Source: Rhizophagus sp. LPA8_4_AMF
Lineage: Eukaryota > Glomeromycota > Glomeromycetes > Glomerales > Glomeraceae
Reading direction: 5' to 3'
NCBI GenBank assembly: GCA_021464525.1
Contig: JADRCO010000179.1
Span: 1-45,350, forward strand
Length of the DNA stretch: 45,350 nucleotides
Below, piece after piece: positions 22,683 through 34,900 of the stretch. Below the pieces are notes generated by a model. That model saw only the letters and a program-made list of their open reading frames with translations. It had not been told where the DNA came from and searched no databases. Position 1 is the stretch's first letter; every line of letters starts with the position of its first letter. A program made the position numbers and the translations under genes.

Positions 22683-23557
22683 CTAAGGATCTAGAATGAA
22701 ATCTTGGCCAATCCAATCAGTCAAAAACACATCGCCCGATCCTCCATCCTTGAGTGGACCATTCGGTAAATTATAATTATTATACGTGAAATACGGCGGT
22801 TGTACTTCCCATAAGTTAGGATCTCCAACCACTTGGACCGGATTTTGTTCCTAGTAAAAAAATATTATAAATGAAAAATATCTAAATAAATTATAAGATT
22901 ATATTGCTTTTTATAAAATACCTGACTATATAGTGAGGGATCTATTAAGCCGACATTTTCTCCTACATATGTATGATCCGATTTAACATTTGGAACTATC
23001 TCCGGATTTGTAAATGGTTCTTCTGATATCACATCGTTTAGTAGAGCACTATCATTAAATGTAATAATTTGCTCATATTTCAATTTACGTGTACTGTTTT
23101 TTGGGGATTTTCTCTTGGTGATTTGATTATTACAGGTCTTTTGAAGACTAATAGATGATAGATTATATTTGCTATTACATGGCGTTGACAAGCCAGAGCT
23201 GGTCGAATAACTATCCGGAGTCGAGATTGAACTATCGGCTGATTCCGATGAAGCACTCGTAGATGAGGATTTCGAAAATAGCGTTGTAAATTCAGAAAAA
23301 TAATCTTGTGATTTTGTATCGCTAAATTCTATTTCGAAAGGAGAACTAGCTCTACTTGATATAGGTGAACCGACAATTGTTGCTGAATCGGTAGGGGAGT
23401 TGGGAATAGTTGAAGAGCTACTACTATTTGTAGAAGAGTTACTATCTTTAGAAGATATTGTCTCGAAATGAAGGCTAAGTAATTTTTTTTCTCCAGTATC
23501 TTTATATGGGTATAATGAACCTATCCGATGAAATCTAGGTCCTAGTTTTCTAACCAT
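22683..23557 (-). CDS. Serine-rich protein of unknown function
   Basis: Two exons, 23557-22922 and 22850-22683, joined in phase across a GT-AG intron, give 267 residues. I do not recognise the family. Residues 1-30 are basic (MVRKLGPRFHRIGSLYPY). Residues 40-140 are low-complexity Ser/Thr-rich, with many SSxS and SP sites that could be phosphorylated. A short basic patch follows (KRKSPKNSTRKLKYEQ), a possible nuclear signal. The C-terminal 90 residues are less biased and end DVFLTDWIGQDFILDP. The non-repetitive ends suggest conserved short motifs around a disordered middle. It is transcribed away from COG8 across a 316-bp shared upstream region. Confidence 0.7.
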
Positions 23558-23873
23558 TTTATGTTTAATTTCTATAAAAATTAAAAAGAAAAGTAATATA
23601 AATGTTGCTAAGTAAAACTAGTTGGTTATTTTCGCAGGAAAATTATTACTATCAAAATATTGTTTTTAAATCAGTTTTCTCGTGGGAAGCGAAAAAAGAA
23701 CACGGACAACGGAGTATACAATCCTTATCTGAAAATTTACTTTGCGTTTGTGATACCTAACTTAATTTTTATATAGCAAGACTTAGAAAGCGGATATTGA
23801 TCTGCACTGGATGACCGTGTGACGTATCAGTTTAAAATATCTAAGCGATCAATTAACAAAATGCATAATAAGT
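23558..23873. promoter_or_regulatory. Shared divergent promoter region (serine-rich gene / COG8)
   Basis: Only 316 bp separate the two start codons of divergent genes. A TGACGTA element, the core of a CRE/bZIP site, lies at 23820-23826, about 50 bp before the COG8 start. An upstream ATG at 23861 opens an 18-codon frame (23861-23914) that overlaps the COG8 start at 23874 in another frame. Confidence 0.5.
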
Positions 23874-25682
23874 ATGACCGAGAACGAAAAGTTTTATACT
23901 TCAATACTCTCTGATACTAGTCAGGAAATTTTGTTGAGCCAATTAATAGAGTCTTTGCCTGAAACACAACAAGAATTAGTTAATAAAGAATGGGGTAAGG
24001 ATTACCTAGATAGACTTACATCTATATCCCTAGAATCACTTAAACACGAGCCTATTTTAGTTAAAGATGAAGAATCTAAAATTCAAAAAGAGTTGGCAGA
24101 ACTTTCTTTTCGTGAATATAAGTCATGTATTCATGTTAATAGTTGTTATGCCGATATTAATAATTCTTTAGATAATTTATCTTCACAATTATCCACTCTA
24201 ATTGCAGAAATACCATTGTTAGAAACTTCCTCTGAGACTTTTTCTCAACAAACTAAACAAATTTCATTACAGCGTAATAAAATTAATACAATTTTAGAAC
24301 ATCATGATAATTTATTAGAAATTTTGGAAATTCCACAATTAATGGATACTTGTGTTCGAAATGGTCTATATTCTGAAGTCATGGATTTATCACAACATGT
24401 TGCAAGACTTGTCTCAAAACATTCTAACATACCTTTGATTCAGCAAATTGAGCAAGATGTTAAACAAACAATGCAATTAATGTTATCAAAATTAATTTCC
24501 CTTTTAAGAGAACAAATCAAGTTGCCAAGCTGTTTAAAAATAATTGGTTACCTAAGACGTATGGAAGCATTTGATGAAGCAGAATTGCGTCTTGTATTTT
24601 TGCTTTCTAGAGATGCCTATTTACAGTCTCTAATTCATACAATTGATAAAGAAAGGAAAGATCCTGTACATTATTTGAAAAAATGGATCGATATCTTTAG
24701 GGAACATTTTTTTGATATAGTTACTCAGTACAAAGCAATTTTTGCAGATGATGTAGGTGGACTTGCTTCAACACCTATTTATTCTTCATTTATTATTCCA
24801 CGATCTCCTTCATCGCCATGGACGACGACATCTTCAGATTCTAATGAATATTCTTCTGGAAGACGTAATTTAACAGCAACTACTGTTCTTGCCGATTACA
24901 CAATTCATATTCTTGATCAATTAACTTCAGTTCTTGCCGAATTCACTCCTCTTATTACAGACACTCAATCTCTTTCATCAATATTGACACAGCTTATGTA
25001 TTGTGGAATGTCATTTGGTCGGGTCGGTGTTGATTTTAGACACCTTGTGACAGGATATTTTGAAGAAGCTGTTGAAAGAATAGTTAAGAAAATCATATCG
25101 GATGGTACACAAGTATTTTCAGACGAATTAAATGAAGCTATTAAGAACGTAAATATACCAAACACATGGATGATCAGTGATAAAAAATCTGTCAATTTGT
25201 TTGAATCCATTCCTTCAATACGACCTTCATCATCATCATCAATTTCCTCAACAAATTCATCAACAACTGTGACTTCGTCATTCACACCATTAGTTATTTT
25301 ATTAGATTATCCGCCTATTGCTTATTTAACGAATGCTTATTTAACAGCTTTTAATTCACTTCGTGTAATAGCTCCAACATCATTATATTATACTCTTGGT
25401 GCTTATCTTTTCCAGAACCTCTTGACAATTTCCGAATCCTTACGTGATTACGGGAAACTTCTCATTAAAAATAATCATGATACAACAGTACTTCAAGGGT
25501 TTAACGCAACATTTGCTAAAAGTTTTGTACCTTTTATTACAAGGTGTTATGTGGATGGAGTTTACGGAGGATCATTAGGAGACGAAGCTCATTTAAAGGT
25601 TATTGACCAAGTTACGATATTAGATACTTTAAAAGAATTTTTACCTGCTTCAATTAATATATCAAATAAAGTTGATATCTGA
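23874..25682 (+). CDS. COG8: Conserved oligomeric Golgi complex subunit 8 (COG8)
   Basis: A single uninterrupted exon of 602 residues, unusual here because its neighbours are intron-rich. COG8 is part of lobe B of the COG tether, which retrieves vesicles within the Golgi. The diagnostic segment is ILEILEIPQLMDTCVRN at about residues 157-173, followed by QQIEQDVKQTMQLMLSKLI, then CLKIIGYLRRMEAFDEAELR and FFDIVTQYKAIFAD. Residues 20-150 are helical coiled-coil-like (the Dor1 domain). A Ser-rich loop (about 441-462) lies before the C-terminal helical part. Length matches the family (about 570-620). The in-frame ATG at 23874 is used; the ATG at 23861 is in another frame. Confidence 0.93.
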   Translation: MTENEKFYTSILSDTSQEILLSQLIESLPETQQELVNKEWGKDYLDRLTSISLESLKHEPILVKDEESKIQKELAELSFREYKSCIHVNSCYADINNSLDNLSSQLSTLIAEIPLLETSSETFSQQTKQISLQRNKINTILEHHDNLLEILEIPQLMDTCVRNGLYSEVMDLSQHVARLVSKHSNIPLIQQIEQDVKQTMQLMLSKLISLLREQIKLPSCLKIIGYLRRMEAFDEAELRLVFLLSRDAYLQSLIHTIDKERKDPVHYLKKWIDIFREHFFDIVTQYKAIFADDVGGLASTPIYSSFIIPRSPSSPWTTTSSDSNEYSSGRRNLTATTVLADYTIHILDQLTSVLAEFTPLITDTQSLSSILTQLMYCGMSFGRVGVDFRHLVTGYFEEAVERIVKKIISDGTQVFSDELNEAIKNVNIPNTWMISDKKSVNLFESIPSIRPSSSSSISSTNSSTTVTSSFTPLVILLDYPPIAYLTNAYLTAFNSLRVIAPTSLYYTLGAYLFQNLLTISESLRDYGKLLIKNNHDTTVLQGFNATFAKSFVPFITRCYVDGVYGGSLGDEAHLKVIDQVTILDTLKEFLPASINISNKVDI

Positions 25683-26833
25683 AATTATTTCACTAATTAG
25701 TATAATATTTATTTTAATTTTAATTAATTTAAATAGTTAATTGTAAACTAATCAACTTTAGTCGACCACAAATCACATTTAAAAATTTTCTTTTCTAACT
25801 TATTAATCCATTTACACTAACTGCAAAGTTTGTACCTCTAGTACTATAATGAGCTGCTGCTGCTATCACTTTAAATCATATGTAATAAAAGTATTGTTTT
25901 ATGTATCATAAATTAGTTATTAATTTTAATAATTGTTAATATTAATATTTCTAATCAAGAATTATTATATAATTAGAAAATTGATGAAATGTAATTATAT
26001 AAAAATTGAAATTATATAAAGGTTTATACCTTTATTATAAGTTAATAAAGTGAAAATTTGTATTCGGACACTTTAATAATATCAAAGTATTTAGAAATTA
26101 TAAAATTAAAATACTTGAAGGTAATTAATTTAATTAATATATCAAAACTGCTTGTTGAACAATTATTTCTTAAACTTTTACATTAGTAAATCTTGAAATA
26201 ATTGCCAAAAATATTATTTTACTTAATTCATTGCAAATAGATAGAATGTTACACATAAATAACATAAATAATTTTAAATAGGTAATATCCGCTTTGAAAT
26301 ATCAAGAGACTATTACATTAAAATAATAGTCTTAAAATTCAAGCTAAACTATTTTGACAATTTGTTTGGCAACCAAAAATTATTAAATGCGATGCTCTAT
26401 TTAATATGTACACTTGTGTGAAACTAACTATAACAGTACTAAATAATGTGGAACTTTCTTTTTCGCGAATGGTTACATTTTATTTTCCTGCAGCCAAAAC
26501 TTTCCTTTGATCACATTGTTTTCTTTGAAAAGTCACTTTGCTTTTTATAAATTTTTCACGCGCTCACGCGCTCAGAAAAAAATGATTAACCCGCAGTTTT
26601 ATTATAATTCTAGGAAATTCTAATTAATATTTAGTAACAGCGTAGGATTATCACCTGACTCTTGACTTTTTTTTCACTTCTTTGCCGTAAACAAAAAAAA
26701 TTAAACCTATTACTAGACGATTTAATAAAGGAAAAAAATAATAAATAAAAAACTTTATAGTATATGAATGGGAACCTTGAGCAAAAATATTACATAATAG
26801 AAAATACTCACGTAAACTATCAGATTTGTACCA
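25683..26833. other. Intergenic region COG8 - CLASP
   Basis: About 1.15 kb with the COG8 3' flank and the CLASP promoter. It is AT-rich. A short direct repeat CGCGCTCACGCGCTCA lies near 26560-26575. No gene or transposon ends are seen. Confidence 0.45.
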
Positions 26834-29800
26834 ATGACCGAAGTTGTCGAGAAGGTGCTTCTCGCATTAAAGGGGAATAGTATGTCTTTATTATTTATTT
26901 ATTGTATCAAGTTTTGTTTGTTTTTAACTTACTGTCGCAAAAAAAAAACTGATAATAAATACTGTTACATATTTCATTTTGGTTATTATGTTCCAAAAAA
27001 ACTAATTTTATATAAAAAGACACGGACAAAAAAATTGAAGCGATTTCAAGTTTAGAAGATGAATTATTAGAGGAGACTCCATTGGAGGTTAGTAAATTGC
27101 AATAAAAAAACTTAATTTGGATCGATTAAAATAACCAAAAATTGAAATGGAAGTTTTGATGTGAAATAATAATATTCAATTATTTTTAATCAATGCTAAT
27201 TATAACCTTTTTTTATTTAGCCACAAGAAATTAATCAGCTTGTACCAGCTTTGAAAGATGCTCTCAAGGGTTCCCAACAACAAGTTTCATATGCAGCACT
27301 GATTTGCCTGAATCCATTTATATCTTTAATATCTGAAACACACCCTTCATTTCTTAAGGGTGTTGTTGTAGCTTTAGCAGCGGCAGTTATAGATAAGCTA
27401 GGAGATAATAGAGACAAAGCAAGAGACGCAGCGTCAAATGTTTTATTGACTATGTGGGAGTCGGCCACGACTAATGGTGGTAATGCAATTACAGGACAAT
27501 TAGCGACTATAATTAAAGAGACAGCTTATGGACATAAACAATGGAGAGTTCGTGAACAGGTGAAAATTTAAATATTTTTCCAATATTTTAAATATCAATG
27601 CACATTCTTACATGTTTATCATAATTTCAGATTTTACAATGGATAGTGACATGTACTAGGAGACGCTCAGATTTTTCTATAAAACAATGGTTACCGTATA
27701 TGGTAAAATTATTGGAAGACCCTCATGAACAAGTGAGAGAAACTGCAAAAGACAGAATAGTTTTACTTTTCAGGTGAGGTGATATTCTGCTGATCTTTTT
27801 AATCATACAAAGTTTAATGAATATTTATGCAATTAATAATTTCAGTGGTGCAGCGACACATGCAAAGTCAGATCTTAAGCGCGAACTTGAGAAACAATCA
27901 GTCCGCCCCGCAATAGTAGAATACATATTATCAAAAATGGGTTCTAATGCTGAGATAAGTGACGTTGATGTTTATCCTGATAATGTAACAGAGCCCACTG
28001 AGGAAGATTATATGAGTGGTGGTACTCAGAATGAAGAAATACCGAGGCCTATAGAGCATGCTATTATTAGACCTCCTAGTTCTGCTGATAGTGAAATTGG
28101 ATTAATACATGTAAGTAAAATATTACGTCTAACCTCGTTAATCATACATATTTCACCGATTATTATTTCCGTCCTTATAGGTCGAAAGTGCAAGAGAACT
28201 GGAAAAAGAGTTTCAAAATTTATTGGCACCATTCTCAGGAAAAGAATCTGAACAAAATTGGTTAATTCGTGAGAGAGGGATTAACAGACTAAGATCTTTG
28301 ACAAGAGGAGAAGCATCACAATATCCAGATATATTTGTAAATGGGTTGAAATTAACTATGGATGGCATTCTTGCATCAGTATGTTTAAATATTTGAGATA
28401 TTTTTTTTTTAATAAAAAAATAGCGTTTTTATGAGGTAGTTAACTTTTATTTTTTTTTATTTTTTTTTTTAAAAAAATCGTTTTATCATTCAACTTGTGG
28501 GGGTGACTAGCTCGCAAGTTTACGAACAACACTTACATTAGCTACAAGTGGATTAATTAAAGATTTGGCATCACACCTTAAAACAGCAATGGACCCTTTT
28601 GCTGATAATTTACTTGCAGGTTTAATAAAAATGGTTGCATCAACAAAAAAAATGGTAGCAAGAGCTGCTTCCAACTCTGCGAATGCATTATTGCAACATT
28701 GTTCATATCATGCTAGACTTGTAACTCAAATTTGGCATGCAATGGAAGATAAGAATACTCAATTACGAACTTATGCTATCGGGTTTGTGAAAACAGTTAT
28801 TCAAGCGCATGTTGATCGAAAAGATGCAATGGAGCGATCCGGTGGTGTAGAATCACTAGAAAAATGTGTTCGAAAGGGCTTAACCGATGCTGCGCCCAAA
28901 GTAAGAGAAGGATGTCGTGAAGTGTTTTGGACATTTTATGAAGTCTGGCCAGATAGAGGCGAAAAGTATGTCGTTTTGTTACAACGCATTTTTATTGTAG
29001 TTTTGAACACAAAATAAAAGTTTAATCTGGCTAAATATGTGTAGGGTTTTGAAAAATTTGGAACCTGCAGTAAAAAAAAAGGTGGAACGCGATCGATCAA
29101 GAAATATTTCAATAACATCCTCACCAACAATAACATCATCACCACCAAGACGATCAATAACACCTGCTCCAAGAGGTCGTGCTAGATCTTCAAGTATGGG
29201 TAAATCAAGACGACTTAGTATTCCACAATCGGATAGTATTGCGAATGATAATCAAATGCTAAATGATTCACCAAAAAACGTAAAAGATCCTCCAAAGTCT
29301 GCAAAGCCACAAGTAAGCGCTCCAGCATTGCGTTCGAAATCTCCTGCACCACCTTCAATGAGAAGTAAATCAACAAACAATATTTTGACAACCAACAATT
29401 CACCTACAAAATCATCTATGAAGCCTTCAAGTTCTTCACAAAGCAAAAAGGGTTCGCCTAATCCACCACAAATGCAACCTAGAGAGCTGACAGTTATTGA
29501 ACAATTAGAACATAATGACTGGAATATTCGACTTGAAGGGTTATTTAATGTGGCTCAATCAGTAGTAAAAAGATCATTAGAACCATCTCCAACAAACGAT
29601 TTCAAAAAATCTGATGAAGAATTGTCTCCAGTATTGCTAAATATGTTAAATGATCCAAATCCTAAAGTTATCGAAACTTTTTTGGATCCTAGTGTTATTC
29701 CTGAATTGGCAAGAGTTATTCGACTTGAAAATTTAATACCTAGGCTTTTATTAATCGTTAATGACGATAGTAAATCGGAACAATCGATTTTAATTCAGAA

Positions 29801-32800
29801 TCTTTTTTCTGGAGTGAAGAATGCTATCGGAAGCGAGTATGCTCTTGGAGGTCTAAATAAATGTTTATCATTATACAGTCCTGGATCGACGCCAAAAAAA
29901 GCGTCTGCGGGACCCGTATTTACATTGCCACAAAAACGTAAAATTTTGAACGGACTTCTATTATGGTTAAATGAATTAATCGAACCAAAATTAACGATTG
30001 TTGAAAGTGAACAAGAGCTTACTGGATATTTAGGGGACCCAGAAAAATATAAACTCCTTACCAACCGACTTATTCCACTAGCAAATAATACCAAGGAGAA
30101 ATCGGAGAATTATCAGCCTCTCAGCACGTTATTGGTAAATTTACATAAACTAAATCCAGATTCATTTGAAACAATCTTATTTTCTTTCGATAACAAAATA
30201 GTAGATTTAGTAGGTAATATGGTTGGATGGGAGGAAGAATTAGATGAAGCTGAAGAAGAAGTTTTAGCTGAGGAAGAAGCAAAGCTTAAGGAAGAACAAG
30301 AACGAGAATGGGAACAGCAGGAGATAGAAAAGCGTATGTATGAGGAGCAAGTGATTGCAGAACGGAAAGAGCAATTAGAAAGACAACAACGTGAAAGAGA
30401 ACTGAAGAAGCAACGCGACCGGGAGGCACAATTACAACGTGAACGTGAACTACAAGAACAACGTGAGCGTGAAATACAGTTGCAAAAAGAACGAGAATTG
30501 CAACAACAACGTGAACGTGAATTAGCGCAACAGCGGCTGCGTGAATTACAACAGCAAAGACAAGAGCTCGAATTACAAAAACAAAAGGAGCGAGAATTAC
30601 AAAGACAACGTGAACTTGAATTGCAGAGACAGCGCGAATTGGAATTACAGCAACAGCGAGAGTTGGAATTGCAGCAACGGCAACGCGAATTTGAACTACA
30701 GCAATTAGAAATTCAAAAACAACGCGAATTTGAACTACAGCAATTAGAAATTCAAAAACAACGCGAATTTGAAGCTCAACAACAACGTGAGTTTGAACTT
30801 CAACAACAACGAGAGCTTGAAATACAGCAGCAACGTGAAGCAGAATTACAACAATTACAACAACAGCGCGAAATCGAACTGCAACAGCAACATGAATATG
30901 AGTTACGTGAGCGTGAATATGAGAGAGAAATGCAATCACATTTATATGCCCAAAGACCTCCTCCATTGCAGCTCCAGTCGTCAAATAAATTTCCACCTCA
31001 AGATACCCGTAAAAATAACATGAAAGACAATATTAATGATTGGATGGAAAATCAAAGGACACCACATTTAATGCAAAGAGAAGACTTACGAAATCAAAAG
31101 GAAATTTCGAAAGAACAAGAATGGGCACGAAGAAACCGACCAAAAACTGCTGAACCACTGTGGCCTGATCCACATGCAAGAGATATTGACAGAATAAGGA
31201 GGACAAAAACTCCAACGAGAGAGAGTGAATATGAAAAGCGAATGTATAGAGACAGTGGTAATTGGGATGAAAGGGAAAAGCATATGTCTGATGTATATGA
31301 AAAAGACGATAGATATGAAGATAGGCGAAGAGAATTTGAATTGAATGAGAGAGGTAGGCGACCAGCAAAGGATGAAAGAAGCCGAATGTTTAGAGAAAAA
31401 ACCCCTCATAAGGAAAATAGTTGGAGTGAAAGAGATAGACGTAGAGAATACGAATACGATGAAAAGGACAGGAGAGCACCCAGAGAATTAAGAGAACATG
31501 AATTAGATGGTAGGAATCAACGATTCCTAAGAGATTTACGCGAAGAAGAATGGGATGGAAGAGATAGACGTCCTTTCCCTAGAGGCTCTAACCAAAGCGA
31601 TACAGATGAAAGATTAAATGTAAAACGTTCACTTAGAAGCTCAAAATCAACTGAATGGGATGATAAAGCTGATCGACTTATACCGAGAGAACGAGATCTG
31701 AGAGAGAACGATTGGGACGAAGTTAGTAGTCGATCTTCTGGAAGAGAAAGAGATTTAAGAGATAATGATTGGGAAGAAAGAAGCGTTCGATCATTACCGA
31801 AAGACTTAAGAGAAAGTGACTGGGATGAAAAATCCAGTCAACATTCTCCAAGGAGAGATTATGAATGGGACGATAGAATGAATAGACTTCGGCCGAAAGA
31901 GTCTAGGGAAAGTTTGGAAGGTAAAAATACTAGGCAATCTCCCAGGATTTCGAGGGAGAATGAGTGGGATGAGAGAAGTTTAAAGGCATCGCAGAGGGAC
32001 CCACGTAGAAATGACTGGGATGAAAGAAATATTTATCGTGACAATGGATATTCTAACAAGACACCTGAACGAGGTTCTGAATTGATGAATAAAGGTAGGC
32101 GCAGGTCAAGAGATAGTGATTGGACTGAAAATGCAGATAGACCAAGTGAAGGCCATGAAGAGGATGAAGATACTATAAGCGAGTTTGACCTAAATCAATC
32201 TGAGAAATTAAATATCAAGGAAAGAGACCAAATAAATAAACCAGTAGGTCGTATTGTATCGTTACCACCATTACCACATGATTATCAAGAGTTTGATGAT
32301 AAGGATCCCGAGCTAGAAAATCTAAAAGAGCTTGTAGAAAAACTGGATAGAGAGGAAGATAGTATACATGAGGTAAAGCATTTGTTACTTAATTTTTGTC
32401 TTATTTCACATTCAATATTTATTAAAGAATAATTCATGTTAGGAAAATGTCCCGGATAATTTTGTTGACATGACAATAAGTCGACCAACGAGTATTTACA
32501 TTACTGAAGATACGTGGGCTCAACTAGCGAATACATTGAATGGTGGTAATATAAATCCATTCTATTTGAATCCCGAAGAACGGTTCAAAAACGATAATAA
32601 TGGAATAGATGCAAAATTAGAACCAATACAAGAAGATGAAACTCCGGAACCGACGCATATTGAAGAAAAATCCAAGTCCCTTGATGATGAATCTCTTCAA
32701 ACAACACTTCCTCCCACTTCTCCAATAATTGATTCTCACGATACATTAGCTACATCACCAAAAATGTCAAATGTTTCAGAAACGGTTATGGAGGTTATGG

Positions 32801-34203
32801 AACAACCTTCAGAGACAGTATTACAAAATACAGACTCAGAAATAATAGAAGAAACTTCAATAACTGATGTATCAGTTATTTCCCCGAAAAATACTATATC
32901 TGTTCCAGAAGAATCATCGCCTACCAATATGCCCATAAGCAATATTTCTGCAGTAGTTGAAGTACCATCACCTGCATCACCTGCATCTTCTGTAGATAGT
33001 GGTAATTCTTCAATATTTGGTGCACGGGACAGAGCTTTAAAAAGAGCTCAACGTTAGTATACACTTTTTTTTAATGAAGTAATCTTTATTATCAAATTTG
33101 ACTTATTTTCGTTATGAATTTTGTTTTGACAGGTTTTAATCCTGGGTCACCTCTTCCTGGTGCTGCTCAAGAGAGACGCTTATTGCTTGCGACATTATTG
33201 GCTCGCTTACATGATCACGATACTGACGTCCATTTATTTCGCAAACTTATTATAATATCCAAAGAGACGCCATTATCAAATAAGGAATTGGCGGAGGATA
33301 TATGGGAGAATGGAGATAGATTTGTCGAGCTAATCAATGCATTAATGGGTTTCTTGAGTGATTTAGAACAGGTATTTAATTAATCATTTGTTTATCTTGT
33401 TTAGCAGTTAATTTTTTGCGATATTTATTTGTTTTAATTTCTATAGCCAAATAATGAATTAAAGGAGGGAGCAATAATTTTACTTGGACAATTGATTAAT
33501 AATCAATCAGATTATACCAGAGGTCAAGAAAGAGATATATTAAGAGTCTTATTAGAATGTCGGACTGATCCAGCGGTATATTATTTTGGTTTTACGAATC
33601 ACAATAGAAATAACAATTGCAATATTTGTTTATTAATCTTTTTTTTATCTACAGGTATGTGGACAGGCCGATGATATTTTAGACAATTATATCCAGATAG
33701 TAGATGCTAATGTCGGACTTTACGCATTAATTGATATAATGGAATCAAATTTTTTTAATACATTCGGAAGTTCGCCGTTACCGAGTAGTAGCTCTCCACA
33801 ATTAGGATCAAAGGCAAGCATGAAAGGATCTGCTTTTGTAGTTTTATCAAAATTGGTAAAAAGATTTGATAAAAAATCGTTGGAAAGACAAGTTGGAAGT
33901 ATTGTGCCACTAACTATCAAAGTAAGTTGACGTGTATTGTATTTGGATTTTTTTCATGTCATAATATTCAAAATTTACTTTCATTAAATGTTATAGGGGT
34001 TCAGCGATCCAAAACCCGAAATTCGAAAATCGGTAGTCGATGCACTTGTTGCAATTTATTCAGTAATTGGGGACGATAATACATTGTTCCAGTATCTTGG
34101 TAGTTTAAACGCAGCCCAACAAAACCTTCTAAATTATTACTTTGATAAAAGTCGAAAACAGCAAAGAACCACGTCATCACCTGGACGAGGAATCCGAGTA
34201 TAA
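26834..34203 (+). CDS. CLASP/Stu1-type microtubule plus-end protein with long charged insertion
   Basis: Thirteen exons joined in phase: 26834-26879, 27020-27087, 27221-27559, 27631-27773, 27846-28110, 28181-28378, 28511-28965, 29045-32372, 32443-33052, 33133-33371, 33447-33575, 33655-33921, 33997-34203. The product is 2097 residues, longer than typical CLASPs (about 1500). Residues 39-200 form a TOG-like HEAT array (KDALKGSQQQVSYAAL, WLPYMVKLLEDPHEQVRETA). Residues 288-510 match the CLASP_N TOG domain (WLIRERGINRLRSLTRGE, MVARAASNSANALLQH). A Ser/Pro/Arg-rich basic linker follows (about 510-650), as used for microtubule lattice binding. Then come a helical domain (about 660-890), an E/Q/R helix (about 900-1140) and a charged W-D-E/R repeat zone (about 1240-1540). 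The last ~280 residues (1818-2097) form a C-terminal TOG-like domain. CLASPs rescue and stabilise microtubules in spindle and cortex. Confidence 0.88.
30287..30945 (+). repeat. In-frame E/Q/R/L codon repeats in the CLASP gene
   Basis: Degenerate tandem repeats of CAACGTGAA-type codons encode QREREL and QQQRELEL units. A 39-bp unit (CGCGAATTTGAACTACAGCA...) occurs twice in near-perfect tandem at about 30685-30762, with a partial third copy. It encodes a long charged helix, and copy number may vary between strains. Confidence 0.85.
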
Positions 34204-34550
34204 TTATAATTATTAAGATGAATAAAATTACCCCTTTTTTAACAAAAAAAAACCAAAAACAAAAATTCTTAGTTAGCCCAAACTATTTATATATATTAAT
34301 TTATTTTTAAAATTTTAGTTAAATTATTGTTTAAAAAGTGAGAATATGTATTTGTAATATTTTCAATCATGTATTTCAGTTTTATTGTATTTGGAACATC
34401 ATTTTTAATAGATATAACAAAATCACAGTTAAGTTATTCAAATTTTAAAAAATATTTATTCAAAAAAAAATTAAAAAAAAAAAATTTTGTTTTATTAGAT
34501 ACAAATCACATCATCTCGAGTATATATTATTAGATTCAACTTATTCAAAT
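34204..34550. other. 3' flank of CLASP
   Basis: AT-rich DNA with long A-runs after the CLASP stop. It contains candidate AATAAA-like signals (e.g. GAATAAAAT near 34220). No gene is seen. Confidence 0.45.
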
Positions 34551-34806
34551 CTATCCAGACTTTTTATTTTCTAACCGTTTAGCATCATCTATATCATACG
34601 ACGATAATATTATATCACCAACTTTATTAATTAAACCTAGATTCAGCAAATCTTTCTTCCATGTTTGTGTATAGTAAATTAGAGAATCATGTGATAATGC
34701 ACATCACTTTGGATAAAATTTAATTCATTATCTAAGAAATATCGATTGTGCGACGAAATTTTCTAGTGATCAGAAAAAATTTTTTATCTTTAATCACATC
34801 AGACAT
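34551..34806 (-). pseudogene. Frameshifted coding remnant
   Basis: On the minus strand, a frame opens with ATG at 34806 (MSDVIKDKKFFLITRKFRRT) and stops at 34732. A second frame continues with YFLDNELNFIQSDVHYHMIL. A third ends WKKDLLNLGLINKVGDIILS, then SYDIDDAKRLENKKSG and a stop at 34551. The three pieces abut and read like one small protein or last exon broken by two frameshifts. I do not recognise the family. It lies about 95 bp upstream of the aldolase start, so it overlaps that promoter. Confidence 0.4.
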
Positions 34807-34900
34807 ATGAATGGCGTGAGAATTTAATTAACTATAAAAATACTGAAAACCCTTAAGTTTCGTTTACAAAACCATTTTTTTTTTTTGTGAATACTTAATA
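34807..34900 (+). promoter_or_regulatory. Proximal 5' flank of the aldolase gene
   Basis: A T-rich tract (about 34875-34887) directly precedes the ATG at 34901. The start is followed by a near-optimal context (AATAATGGCT). The upstream part overlaps the decayed minus-strand coding remnant. Confidence 0.35.

Noticed and set aside
24965-25285. 106-residue minus-strand ORF
   Set aside because: Shadow of the COG8 coding sequence, which is strongly supported by family motifs.
30286-30996. 236-residue minus-strand ORF rich in Val/Ala/His
   Set aside because: Antisense shadow of the CAA/GAA/CGT repeats of the CLASP coiled coil.
32373-32442. Read-through at the end of the long CLASP exon (stop near 32430)
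   Set aside because: GTAAAG donor at 32373 and TTAG acceptor at 32442 join E-E in phase and continue the same acidic protein.
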